Assembly (NCBI RefSeq): GCF_000423605.1
Contig: NZ_AUIH01000022.1
Location: forward strand, 1 to 64,000
DNA length: 64,000 nucleotides
DNA from: Saccharospirillum impatiens DSM 12546
Lineage (GTDB): Bacteria > Pseudomonadota > Gammaproteobacteria > Pseudomonadales > Natronospirillaceae
Direction of reading: 5' to 3'
Positions within the stretch are counted from its first letter, which is position 1; each line of letters opens with the position of its first letter. Under the pieces are notes generated by a model. It was not told the DNA's origin. It saw only the letters and a program-made list of their open reading frames with translations, and searched no databases. A program made the position numbers and the translations under genes. This document shows positions 26,034 through 36,479 of the stretch, piece after piece.

Positions 26034-28274
26034 TTATTCAACACCGATGCTTGCGACGCTCTGGAACCCTCGGGGCAATTTATTACCCCGGCGACCGCGC
26101 TCACCCAGATAGTGCTCCAGATCCGCGCCTTTCAGTTTCAATTTGCGCTTACCTGAGTAGATCAGCAGCGTATCACCACTACCGAGCACCACCGCACCGA
26201 TCATGTATTCTTCATGTTCAGTTGCCCGCGCTGCCGGTATGTTGATGATTTTATTGCCCTTGCCTTTGGCCAGCTCAGGCAGATCACGCACCGGAAACAC
26301 CAACAGTCGTCCTTCATTGCTAACCGCTGCCAGATAGTCCGTCTCACGTTGATGAACAACCGCCGGTGCCAGAACCCGGGCGTTTCTAGGCAGGCTTAAT
26401 AGCGCCTTGCCGGCTTTGTTTTTACTGACCATGTCTTCAAACCGGCCAATAAAGCCGTAACCGGCATCTGAAGCCAGCAGATACTGCTGGTTGGGTTCGT
26501 CGAGCAGCAGGCCACGCATCTCTGCACCCGGCGGCGGACTGACACGTCCTGATATGGGTTCGCCCTGCCCCCTGGCTGATGGCAATGCATGAGTGGCCAG
26601 CGTATAGGACCGACCGGTCGAGTCGAGCAGCACGGTAGGCTGGTTACTCTTGCCTGGTGCGCTGAAAGCAAACGCATCGCCGGCCTTGTAACTGAGGTTA
26701 ACGCCGTCGATGTCGTGCCCCTTAGCGGCCCTGATCCAGCCTTTTTGGGACAACACTACGGTAACGGGTTCTGACGGCAGTACTTCGGTTTCACTGAACG
26801 CCTGGGCTTCTTCGCGTTGAACTCGCTGAGTTCGACGGTCGTCGCCGAAAGTATCCGCATCGGCCATGATCTCTTTTTTGATCAGGGTGCGCATACGAGT
26901 GGCTGAGCCCAGGATTTTTTCGATCTTGTCACGCTCGGCGGCGAGGTCATCCTGTTCGCCACGGATCTTGAACTCCTCCAGTTTGGCCAGTTGCCGTAGC
27001 TTCAGTTCGAGAATGGCTTCTGCCTGCACATCACTCAGTTTGAAGCGGCTCATCAACTCTTGTTTGGGCTCATCTTCGGTGCGAATAATGTGAATGACTT
27101 CATCGATATTCAGGTAAGCGATCAGCAAACCGTCGAGTATATGCAGCCGGGCGATGACTTTATCGAGGCGATGCTGCAATCGGCGACGCACAGTCGTGGT
27201 TCTGAAGGTCAGCCACTCGCTCAGGATATGAGTCAGGGATTTAACCTGGGGCCGGCCATCGGTACCAATCATGTTCAGGTTAATACGGATGGTTTTTTCG
27301 AGATCGGTGGTGGCGAACAGGTGGTTCATTACAGCATCGACATCAACCCGGTTGCTGCGAGGCTCAATAACCAGTCGCGTCGGATTTTCATGATCGGATT
27401 CATCGCGCAGATCAACCACCATCGGCAGTTTCTTGACCTGCATCTGGTGGGCAATCTGCTCCAGTATCTTGGAGCCGGATACCTGATAGGGAAGCTCGGT
27501 AATGACAATATCGCCCCCTTCGGTGCCATACCGTGCCCGAACCTTGACTGTACCACGGCCAGACTCGTAAATTTTCTGCAGATCCGCCGTCGGCGTTATC
27601 AGCTCGCCACCGGTTGGAAAATCAGGCCCCTTGATGTGCATCATAACGTCGGCCAGCGACGCATCGGGTGAGTCCAGCATATGAATGCAGGCAGCAGCGA
27701 CTTCACGAATGTTGTGCGGTGGTATATCGGTGGCCATACCGACGGCAATACCGGTGGTGCCGTTCAGCAGAATATGCGGCAATCGTGCCGGCAACACCGA
27801 GGGCTCTTCCATGGTGCCATCAAAATTGGAAACCCAGTCAACCGTGCCCTGACCGAGCTCATCGAGCAACAGACCCGCATGCGCATGCAGGCGCGACTCG
27901 GTGTAACGCATGGCAGCGAAAGATTTCGGGTCGTCGGGTGCCCCCCAGTTACCCTGACCATCGACCAGCGGGTACCGGTAGGAAAACGGTTGCGCCATTA
28001 GCACCATGGCTTCATAACAAGCGCTGTCGCCGTGTGGGTGGTATTTACCCAGCACATCACCCACTGTCCGGGCGGATTTCTTGTATTTGGAGGTGCTTTT
28101 CAACCCCAGCTCGCTCATCGCATAGATGATGCGCCGCTGCACGGGCTTGAGGCCATCACCCAGGTGGGGCAAGGCCCGGTCCAGAATGACGTACATGGAA
28201 TAATCCAGATACGCCTTTTCAGTAAACTGGCTGAGCGACAGATGCTCGATGTATTCGCCGGATTGTTCAGTCAT
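26034..28274 (-). CDS. parC: DNA topoisomerase IV subunit A
   Basis: The DNA-cleaving subunit of topoisomerase IV, which unlinks daughter chromosomes. The 746-residue protein has the catalytic Tyr124 ([10 protein letters not shown]), the quinolone-determining region [15 protein letters not shown] with Ser84 and Glu88 (the wild-type, sensitive kind), and a C-terminal beta-pinwheel with degenerate repeats (about 500-740). The start is ATG 28274 ([13 protein letters not shown]); the longer frame to 28328 is not conserved. parE is not next to it in the window. ParC rather than GyrA is supported by length and by the lack of the GyrA box. Confidence 0.96.
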   Translation of the reverse strand: MTEQSGEYIEHLSLSQFTEKAYLDYSMYVILDRALPHLGDGLKPVQRRIIYAMSELGLKSTSKYKKSARTVGDVLGKYHPHGDSACYEAMVLMAQPFSYRYPLVDGQGNWGAPDDPKSFAAMRYTESRLHAHAGLLLDELGQGTVDWVSNFDGTMEEPSVLPARLPHILLNGTTGIAVGMATDIPPHNIREVAAACIHMLDSPDASLADVMMHIKGPDFPTGGELITPTADLQKIYESGRGTVKVRARYGTEGGDIVITELPYQVSGSKILEQIAHQMQVKKLPMVVDLRDESDHENPTRLVIEPRSNRVDVDAVMNHLFATTDLEKTIRINLNMIGTDGRPQVKSLTHILSEWLTFRTTTVRRRLQHRLDKVIARLHILDGLLIAYLNIDEVIHIIRTEDEPKQELMSRFKLSDVQAEAILELKLRQLAKLEEFKIRGEQDDLAAERDKIEKILGSATRMRTLIKKEIMADADTFGDDRRTQRVQREEAQAFSETEVLPSEPVTVVLSQKGWIRAAKGHDIDGVNLSYKAGDAFAFSAPGKSNQPTVLLDSTGRSYTLATHALPSARGQGEPISGRVSPPPGAEMRGLLLDEPNQQYLLASDAGYGFIGRFEDMVSKNKAGKALLSLPRNARVLAPAVVHQRETDYLAAVSNEGRLLVFPVRDLPELAKGKGNKIINIPAARATEHEEYMIGAVVLGSGDTLLIYSGKRKLKLKGADLEHYLGERGRRGNKLPRGFQSVASIGVE

Positions 28275-28534
28275 TCGATGGGTTCGCCTTAACAGGGCAC
28301 CCGATTCTGGAAGGCACCCCGGGATCAATAGAATCAGACCGGTGTCGGTTCAAACTGGCGCAAGTGTCGCAATTTCAACCGCTTATGACAATCAGGCATG
28401 GGTTTGCCAAGGCACAACGGCGTTGTCAACTGACCGGCATAACCTGTTACCGGAGCCTTTGGGCTCTCGTGTTTCTGTGGCAAACTGCAATCCGAGAGCG
28501 GCCGCATTGCCTTTCGTGCCAGAAAACCGTGCCA
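28275..28534. other. Non-coding stretch between parC and the palindromic repeat
   Basis: These 260 bases hold no credible gene. The short frames visible here are produced by the repeat and its flank. I see no clear promoter, although both parC (minus) and the acylase (plus) must be transcribed from here. Confidence 0.45.
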
Positions 28535-28635
28535 GCCACCGGGCTTACCTCTCCGGGGTCGGCGTGAACCCGTCCATGGGGCCTGGACCGCAGCATCCTT
28601 GCTGCGGACTCCCCCGGATAGGCAGGCCCGGAGGC
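28535..28635 (+). repeat. Palindromic intergenic repeat, copy A
   Basis: A 101-base imperfect palindrome. The outer arms run from GCCACCGGG to CCCGGAGGC and match over about 25 bases with mismatches. The inner part has a conserved block (GGCGTGAACCCGTCCATGG) and an 8-bp hairpin CCGCAGCA/TGCTGCGG at 28588-28607. Three relatives occur at 56431, 61549 and 61888. It sits between the divergent parC and acylase genes. Confidence 0.8.
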
Positions 28636-28704
28636 TAGCACTCGGATTAGCGGTCAGCCTGACTAATAAAAGACGTTTAAAATAACCATAAAAAGGAAAC
28701 TGGC

Positions 28705-31110
28705 ATGGCCGTATCGCGCCCTATTCGATGGATTTTCAGGACCCTTTTACTGTTGCTGGTCCTGTTGGCAGGCGCTATCGCCTGGCTCTGGTGGCAACTG
28801 AATGGCAGTTTGGCGCCACTTGAAGGCACCCATCCGATGCCCGGCCTGAACGCTGACGTCCGCATTGAGCGTGATGCTAAGGGCATTCCGACGATTTACG
28901 CCCAAAACCGGCCAGACGCCGCCTATGCGCTCGGTGTTTTGCACGCTCAGGAGCGCTTCTTCCAGATGGATTTGTTGCGTCGCAACTCCGCCGGCGAGCT
29001 AGCTGAGTTGGTCGGCGAAGCGGCGCTGGCCTACGATCAGGACATTCGCGTCCACCAGTTTCGCAAACGGGGGGAACGTGCCGTCGCTGCCCTGAAGCGA
29101 CCTGAGCTACTGCGCCTCAATGCCTATACCGCCGGGGTGAACGCCGGCCTGGCCGCTCTAGATAGCCCTCCATTCGAATATCGCTTGCTGCAAACCCAGC
29201 CCCGTAACTGGCAACCGGCAGACAGCATGCTTGCTCTGTACAGCATGTATCTTGACCTCCAGCCTCAATGGAACGAGCGCGAGCGCTCACTGGCAGTGAT
29301 GAAAGATTTGCTGCCGAACGACTGGTATACCTTCCTGACCCCGGCAGGCGGCGAATGGGACTCTCCCGTTCACGGTGAGGCGTATCAATGGTCGCCGTTC
29401 TTTCCCGAGCAACCGCTTGCTGAGCTACAGGCCCCCCAGGAAGTAGCTTCCGCTGGTGACCTGAAGCCCTGGCATTATCAGGATACCGTGGAGCTGGGCT
29501 CCAATAACTGGTCTGTCTCCGGCAACCTGACCGACTATGATGCCGGCATGGTGGCCGATGACATGCACTTGGGTCTGAGCGTGCCTAACATCTGGTACCG
29601 TGCCAGCTGGACCGTCGCCGGGGCCGACCGGCGCATCACCGGGGCGACCTTGCCTGGCGCACCCGCCATGGTGGTTGGCTCTAACGAACACATTGCCTGG
29701 GGCTTCACCAACTCCAATGGTGACTTTCACGACACCATTATTCTGCAAACCAATGCTGAAGAATCGGAATACCTGACGCCGGCGGGCTGGCAGCCCTTTA
29801 CTGTCGAGAACGAAGTGGTTCAGGTGAAAGGCGCTGAACCCGTCACAGCAGCAGTGAAAACCACCCGCTGGGGACCTGTCATCGGTTACGATCATTTTGG
29901 CAACATGCTGGCCATGCGCTGGGTGGCTCACGACCCGGAAGGAGCCAACCTGGACCTGACCCGAATGGAAACCGCCAACACCGTCTACGATGCGCTGACG
30001 ATCGCGGCCACCTCGGGGGTGCCCGGCCAAAACCTGAACGTCGTGGATGTGCGCGGCAATCAGGCCTGGACAATCATGGGCCGTCTGCCACGGCGCTTCG
30101 GATTCGTCGAGGCCGGCATTTCTCCGACTGAACCGGCCGACTGGTCAACTGGCGAACTGGGGTGGTCCGGCTATCTGAGCCCATCTGAGTTCCCCGCCCT
30201 GGTAAACCCGGCCGGCGATCGTATCTGGACAGCCAATGCCCGCATTGTATCCGATGAACTGCTCGATCTGGTTGGCCGCAGCGACTACGCTCTGGGCGCG
30301 CGTCAGCAGCAAATCGAGACCGGGCTCTTTGCACGGGAACAATTCGATGAACAGGCGTTTCTTGATATTGCGCTCGATGACCGCGCCCTTTTCCTGCAAC
30401 GCTGGCAACGACTGCTGCTTGCGGTACTTGAGAACGACGAAAGCCCCGGTGCCATCGAACGATCCGAGTTGGCCGAGTACGTGGCCCGATGGGAAGGGCG
30501 GGCCAGCAAAACCTCCGTTGGGTACCTGGCCGTTAAACGGTTCCGTGAACGCATCATCAATCACACCATAGGATCGGTTTACCGCCAGCTCGACAGCGCC
30601 AGCAATGTCTTCTGGCCAGAACGTGTGGATAATTTTCTGGAATATCCGGTTTGGGCGCTGGTCACTCAGCAGCCGGAACAGCATTTGCCACTTGGCTATG
30701 ACGACTGGGATGATTTCATGCTGTCAATGGTCGATGAAACCCTCCAGGTGATGACCGTCGATGGCGAGCCGCTGTCCGATCAGACCTGGGGCAAAGCCAA
30801 CACTCTGTCGATCAGCCACCCGTTAAGCGCCGCTGTACCCCTGCTATCGCGCTGGCTCGATATGCCTGAAGAGCCGATGGACGGCGACACTTACATGCCA
30901 CGGGTGCAGCGCCGGAGCAATGGTGCATCCGAGCGCATGGTAGTCGCGCCAGGTCAGGAAGAAAACGGGATTTTTCACATGCCGGCTGGCCAGAGCGGCC
31001 ACCCGATGTCGCCTTATTACGACCGGGGCCATCGTGATTGGGTCGAAGGGCGCCCAAGCGGGTTCATGCCCGGGCCGACACAATGGCGCATGACACTGGA
31101 ACCGATGTAA
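28705..31110 (+). CDS. Penicillin-acylase-family N-terminal nucleophile hydrolase
   Basis: An 801-residue amidase precursor. An N-terminal membrane anchor or uncleaved signal (about 9-30) places it in the periplasm. The alpha part ends and the beta part begins at Gly265-Ser266 in VELGSNNWSVSG; autocatalytic cleavage there exposes the Ser nucleophile. Other family marks are LGVLHAQERFFQMDLLRR, DDMHLGLSVPNIWYRA and GTTTPG-like SGVPGQNLNVVD. Family members cleave penicillin G, N-acyl-homoserine lactones or other acyl amides; the substrate cannot be read from sequence. It starts at ATG 28705 with AAGGAAA and is followed by a perfect 18-bp hairpin. Confidence 0.9.
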   Translation: MAVSRPIRWIFRTLLLLLVLLAGAIAWLWWQLNGSLAPLEGTHPMPGLNADVRIERDAKGIPTIYAQNRPDAAYALGVLHAQERFFQMDLLRRNSAGELAELVGEAALAYDQDIRVHQFRKRGERAVAALKRPELLRLNAYTAGVNAGLAALDSPPFEYRLLQTQPRNWQPADSMLALYSMYLDLQPQWNERERSLAVMKDLLPNDWYTFLTPAGGEWDSPVHGEAYQWSPFFPEQPLAELQAPQEVASAGDLKPWHYQDTVELGSNNWSVSGNLTDYDAGMVADDMHLGLSVPNIWYRASWTVAGADRRITGATLPGAPAMVVGSNEHIAWGFTNSNGDFHDTIILQTNAEESEYLTPAGWQPFTVENEVVQVKGAEPVTAAVKTTRWGPVIGYDHFGNMLAMRWVAHDPEGANLDLTRMETANTVYDALTIAATSGVPGQNLNVVDVRGNQAWTIMGRLPRRFGFVEAGISPTEPADWSTGELGWSGYLSPSEFPALVNPAGDRIWTANARIVSDELLDLVGRSDYALGARQQQIETGLFAREQFDEQAFLDIALDDRALFLQRWQRLLLAVLENDESPGAIERSELAEYVARWEGRASKTSVGYLAVKRFRERIINHTIGSVYRQLDSASNVFWPERVDNFLEYPVWALVTQQPEQHLPLGYDDWDDFMLSMVDETLQVMTVDGEPLSDQTWGKANTLSISHPLSAAVPLLSRWLDMPEEPMDGDTYMPRVQRRSNGASERMVVAPGQEENGIFHMPAGQSGHPMSPYYDRGHRDWVEGRPSGFMPGPTQWRMTLEPM

Positions 31111-31128
31111 TTATACACGACGGAAATC

Positions 31129-31168
31129 CCTGTACCGAGTGGGCGGTTTGCCGCCCACTCGGTACAGG
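31129..31168 (+). terminator. Perfect 18-bp hairpin after the acylase gene
   Basis: The arms 31129-31146 and 31151-31168 are exact inverted copies around the loop TTTG, 18 bases beyond the stop. There is no downstream U-tract. Probably a 3' end or RNA-protecting structure. Confidence 0.6.
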
Positions 31169-31301
31169 CCGGTAAGTCTGATCAGGCGCTACGGGACCAG
31201 GCCACAGGATAGAAACCCCCGCCCTGGCAAGTACCTTAGCGCCTCACCTTACTCATACTAAAACAAAAACGCTCCTGGCATGTCAGCCCTTGCTGCTGAC
31301 T

Positions 31302-31327
31302 CCACCGGGTGCAACCACACCCGGTGG
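31302..31327 (-). terminator. Hairpin downstream of hemE
   Basis: Ten-base arms CCACCGGGTG and CACCCGGTGG enclose a six-base loop, 64 bases past the hemE stop. No U-tract follows. The arm sequence recalls the ends of the palindromic repeat family, but the inner block is absent. Confidence 0.4.
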
Positions 31328-31390
31328 CATGCACTTGACTGGGTAGCCCGGGTTAACACCAGAAACCACCGCTGACTGCCCGCAAAAGCA

Positions 31391-32455
31391 TTAACGGTGG
31401 TACTTCGGACTCAACTCAACCACCGCCTCAACAAAGGCCCCGGCATGCTCCGGATCAACAAACTGGTGAATCCCATGACCCAGATTGAAGATATGACCAG
31501 AGCCTTTGCCGTACTCCGCCAGAATGCGTTCGACCTCGGTCCGGATACCCTCCGGTGAGCTATAGAGGACCGACGGGTCCATATTACCCTGCAAAGCCAC
31601 TTGCTCGCCTACCCGGGCCCGGGCATCCGCCAATGAAGTCGTCCAATCCAGCCCCAGCGCATCGGCGCCTGACGCCGCCATCGACTCAAGCCACTGACCA
31701 CCGCCTTTGGTGAACAGAATCACGGGTACCTTGCGACCCTGGTGGGTCCGCTTCAGGCCATTAACGATGCGGGTCATGTAATCCAGCGAAAAAGTCGGAT
31801 AAACCGTGTGGCCCAGAGCGCCTCCCCAGGTATCAAAGATTTGCACCGCCTGCGCGCCCGCCTCAATCTGGGCATTCAGGTAATCGGTGACTGAATCGGC
31901 CAGGCGAGTCAGTAACGCATGGAGTGTATCCGGCTCGTTGTACAGCATGGCTTTGATGTGACGGAAATCCTTTGAGCTGCCGCCTTCGATCATGTAGGTC
32001 GCCAGTGTCCATGGGCTGCCGGAGAAGCCGATCAGCGGCACCCGGCCATTCAAGGCACCGCGAATCGTGCTGACCGCATTCATCACGTAACCCAAATCAC
32101 TGGACATGTCTGGTTTATGCAACGCCTCAACATCCGCCATGGTTCGGACCGTCCGCTCAAAGCGCGGCCCTTCTCCCGTCTCGAAATAGAGCCCAAGCCC
32201 CATGGCATCGGGAATGGTCAGAATATCGGAAAACAGTATGGCCGCGTCCAAGGGGTAACGCTCCAGGGGTTGAAGCGTCACTTCACAGGCAAAATCGGCA
32301 TTCTTGCACAGGCTGAGGAAATCGCCCGCTTCCGCCCGCAACGCCCGGTACTCCGGCAAATACCGCCCTGCCTGACGCATCATCCAGACCGGAGTGCGGT
32401 CCGTGGGTTCACGCATCAGGGCGCGCAGTAAGCGATCGTTGGTCAAATCGGCCAT
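31391..32455 (-). CDS. hemE: Uroporphyrinogen decarboxylase
   Basis: Removes four acetate carboxyls from uroporphyrinogen III to give coproporphyrinogen III. The 354-residue protein begins [19 protein letters not shown], giving start ATG 32455; the frame is open to 32599 but the extra part is not conserved. Motifs: [16 protein letters not shown] (the Arg/Asp substrate site), [32 protein letters not shown] and a C-terminal [10 protein letters not shown]. In Pseudomonas hemE follows gltBD; here the AcpH-like gene and the lipoprotein gene lie between. Confidence 0.97.
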   Translation of the reverse strand: MADLTNDRLLRALMREPTDRTPVWMMRQAGRYLPEYRALRAEAGDFLSLCKNADFACEVTLQPLERYPLDAAILFSDILTIPDAMGLGLYFETGEGPRFERTVRTMADVEALHKPDMSSDLGYVMNAVSTIRGALNGRVPLIGFSGSPWTLATYMIEGGSSKDFRHIKAMLYNEPDTLHALLTRLADSVTDYLNAQIEAGAQAVQIFDTWGGALGHTVYPTFSLDYMTRIVNGLKRTHQGRKVPVILFTKGGGQWLESMAASGADALGLDWTTSLADARARVGEQVALQGNMDPSVLYSSPEGIRTEVERILAEYGKGSGHIFNLGHGIHQFVDPEHAGAFVEAVVELSPKYHR

Positions 32456-32581
32456 GGTGAAAGGTCCTGTAGAAAAAGTGCGCGCATTATACGCATAGCC
32501 AGCACGGCTGACGAATCCGGTTAGGTCCAAGGGTGATACACTAGGGATCAATTTTTTAGATGCTATAGCAAGGGGGCTTTT

Positions 32582-33172
32582 TTGAATTTCCTGGGTCACT
32601 GGCTATTCTCAGATTCAACCCCCGACGCCCTTATCGGTTCACTCTGGCCCGATTTTGCGCGCCGCCCTGACCCGACCACTGTTTCAGAAGAGTTTCTGAT
32701 TCATTTTGACCGGCACCAAACTATAGACAAGTTGACCGATACCACGCCTCTACTTGAACCTTTGAGAGTAGCCCTCCGACCAAAGTTACGTAAAACCACT
32801 CCTATCGTGGTCGACATGCTGATTGATCATCACCTGGCGAAACACTGGCATCACTACCATGAACAACCACTGACTGATTTCACGCGATCGCGATACCAAC
32901 AAGCCTTTGAGTTCAATACATTGGCACTACCTGAAAGATTGACTCGCACACTCCACTGGATGGAGGTTGATGATTGGCTCGCAGGGTACAAAGAGCCAGA
33001 AAACCTCGTTCGAGCACTAAGCGGTATGTCCAGAAGAATCCGGTTTGAGGATTCGATGTCAGAATGGGGGATGTGGGCTACAAGGCAGGCCGATAGCCAA
33101 TACGAGAACTTGCAAAACTACATTAATACGTTGCTTTCAATTGACTCAACTCCAATCAATCGAAAGCGATAA
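32582..33172 (+). CDS. AcpH-like acyl-carrier-protein phosphodiesterase family (DUF479)
   Basis: A 196-residue protein beginning [29 protein letters not shown], the typical start of the AcpH/DUF479 family, whose founding member removes 4'-phosphopantetheine from acyl carrier protein. The histidine-rich FDRHQTIDK and [11 protein letters not shown] motifs are kept. The start is TTG 32582, six bases after AAGGGGG; no ATG fits. It is divergent from hemE. The gene is AT-richer than its neighbours, as is the following lipoprotein gene. Hydrolase activity is inferred from the family. Confidence 0.85.
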   Translation: MNFLGHWLFSDSTPDALIGSLWPDFARRPDPTTVSEEFLIHFDRHQTIDKLTDTTPLLEPLRVALRPKLRKTTPIVVDMLIDHHLAKHWHHYHEQPLTDFTRSRYQQAFEFNTLALPERLTRTLHWMEVDDWLAGYKEPENLVRALSGMSRRIRFEDSMSEWGMWATRQADSQYENLQNYINTLLSIDSTPINRKR

Positions 33173-33228
33173 CCAGTAAGCCAAAACAGTTCGGGGTGCC
33201 TGCAAATGCAGGACACCCCGATTTACAG

Positions 33229-34923
33229 CTAGTTGGAAACCGGGATAACTATCGCCGATTTCACGCCACTCGGTGTTTCTACTTCAACAATCATATTGCC
33301 GTTACCAGGGTCCGTATCTGGCTCAAACAAAATGACCACTGTGTAGCCAGTGGTTGATACGCCGTCAGGAACATCACTTTCACCGATGATAGTCGCGGTT
33401 CCATAGCTCGTTTGTACGGAGACGCTTGATCCCGCCGGGGGCTGGTTGCCATTTACATCTTCCAGCAAGATATTGAAAGTTGTTTCGCCAGTTGCTGCTC
33501 CCGGAGTTGGAGTAATAGTAATAGCGCTTCCGGCCATCAATATTTGAATATCGTCCCAAACTTCAACGCTGTTAGCACAGTGCCCTGCGGTTTTTGCAGA
33601 TTCCGAACAACTATATCCCCTAAAAAGTGCACTGCTAGCGTTGTAGGCACCATCTTCGTTGTAGTCGTAATAAGACTCAAATGCAGGATCGTAAGTACCG
33701 TTTTTATTCCGGTCATAAAACCTTTCTGGAGTGGATAGAAAGGACTCACCCGGATCAAATAGCTGATTAGCGGCTCCAGTCTCATAAAAACTATCTTCTC
33801 CGGCTGTCCATGCTGTAATAGTAGCAAGACCATCGGCGGGCAGTGGCAAAGTAGAGCGATCACCACCTGATGTCCAAGTTACCGAGCAACGGCCTTCAGT
33901 CGTTGTACAGGTATCAGAAATGATCCCAAATTCAGTCCAAAAACTAATCTCAGTGCCGTCAGGTACAGGATTATTATGATGGTCACCTGAAGTAACTGAA
34001 AACTCAATTTCCTCTCCGTCTCTATTCCAGGCTTCTGGCGCAAAAAGACTGGCAGCCAGACTAAAGCTGTCTATCTCTGCAGGACCGGAGTTAACTGCAA
34101 TTGGGTAGGACACTGTAGATATTTCACGCCCATCGCCCGCTGTAAACGTTGCGATGACTCTTACACTTAAGGCAATTGAGCCAGCTTTAACGCGGGTAGT
34201 TACAATACCAGACTCATTTGATTCAGCCGTGTTATTAGCAAGTGTAGTTCCACCTTCCTCACTCGTAAGGGAAAACGTAACTGTTTGTCCTGATACTGGC
34301 TTGCCCCTATCATCGAACAAGGTGAAAGTCACAGTAGCGATACTAGGTTGAGTTCCGCCCCAATAGGTGTTGTAAGCAATAGAAGTAACATCGGTTCCCG
34401 AATAAGCAACAAATCCAACGTCGGCAGGACTTACGTTTACCGTTGCAGTCGCTCGTGCGTCACCGATGGATGCCAGAATCACATCGTCCCCAACACACCC
34501 TTCAGGCAAGTATGTCGTAGTCGCAGTACCTGTACCTGTAACCACACTGCTGTTAGAAAATGTCGCTTTGCCATCCTGCAGGCACGCCGACGTAAACTCA
34601 ACGGTTACCGGAGCGCCATTATAAAGAGCGTCATCATTATTGTTGTCCACGATGTTTACAGTAACAGCGGTTTGCCCTTCAGCTCCGATGGATACTGCTG
34701 CAAGGGTTAGGACTCCGGCGTCAAACGAACCGCTTGAACCTGAGCCCAATACAATCTCTACACCTTCGTCTGTGGTCGTGGACCCACCGGTATCTCCACC
34801 AGTATCCCCACCGGTATCACTGCCAGAATCTCCATTGTCATCATCACTTCCATAACCATCGCCATCACAGGCAACCAGCGCTAACGACAGCAACAAGGCC
34901 ATCCCTACTTTTTTATTGAACAT
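33229..34923 (-). CDS. Lipoprotein with bacterial Ig-like (invasin-type) domains
   Basis: A 564-residue putative surface lipoprotein. The signal peptide ends in LVAC with acylated Cys19, followed by an Asp/Gly/Ser-rich linker with repeated GGDT units. About four Ig-like modules of the Big_1 type follow (roughly 55-170, 170-285, 285-385 and 455-564), the first with the usual Cys pair. Two EF-hand-like calcium loops (DRNKNGTYD and DYNEDGAYN) sit near 405-435. The start is ATG 34923, with GGGAG ahead; ATG 34938 is weaker. The reading is AT-rich and unlike its neighbours in base use. Adhesion or cell-envelope binding is likely but not shown. Confidence 0.85.
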   Translation of the reverse strand: MFNKKVGMALLLSLALVACDGDGYGSDDDNGDSGSDTGGDTGGDTGGSTTTDEGVEIVLGSGSSGSFDAGVLTLAAVSIGAEGQTAVTVNIVDNNNDDALYNGAPVTVEFTSACLQDGKATFSNSSVVTGTGTATTTYLPEGCVGDDVILASIGDARATATVNVSPADVGFVAYSGTDVTSIAYNTYWGGTQPSIATVTFTLFDDRGKPVSGQTVTFSLTSEEGGTTLANNTAESNESGIVTTRVKAGSIALSVRVIATFTAGDGREISTVSYPIAVNSGPAEIDSFSLAASLFAPEAWNRDGEEIEFSVTSGDHHNNPVPDGTEISFWTEFGIISDTCTTTEGRCSVTWTSGGDRSTLPLPADGLATITAWTAGEDSFYETGAANQLFDPGESFLSTPERFYDRNKNGTYDPAFESYYDYNEDGAYNASSALFRGYSCSESAKTAGHCANSVEVWDDIQILMAGSAITITPTPGAATGETTFNILLEDVNGNQPPAGSSVSVQTSYGTATIIGESDVPDGVSTTGYTVVILFEPDTDPGNGNMIVEVETPSGVKSAIVIPVSN

Positions 34924-34994
34924 CAGACGAGCTCCCATTCGGGCTTTGTATAGTGACTGTAAGGCCTAAGATAATCGTACCGGGCGCTGCAATC

Positions 34995-35024
34995 AAAAAA
35001 AAACGGCGTAAAACGCCGTTTTTT
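34995..35024. terminator. Intrinsic terminator of gltBD
   Basis: ACGGCG (35003-35008) pairs with CGCCGT (35014-35019), with an A-run on the left and a T-run on the right, so it can work in both directions. It lies 19 bases past the gltD stop and separates it from the lipoprotein gene. Confidence 0.85.
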
Positions 35025-35042
35025 CCAGATTTAAGACTCAGG

Positions 35043-36479
<1,437 letters not shown>

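Noticed and set aside
26034-28274. Quinolone-resistance change in ParC
   Set aside because: Ser84 and Glu88 are the usual sensitive-type residues.
28705-31110. Calling the acylase a beta-lactamase or an AHL-quenching enzyme
   Set aside because: Family membership is clear, but substrate specificity in this family cannot be read from the motifs seen.
31255-31345. Fifth copy of the palindromic repeat
   Set aside because: Only the CCACCGGGTG hairpin resembles the family ends; the conserved inner block is missing.
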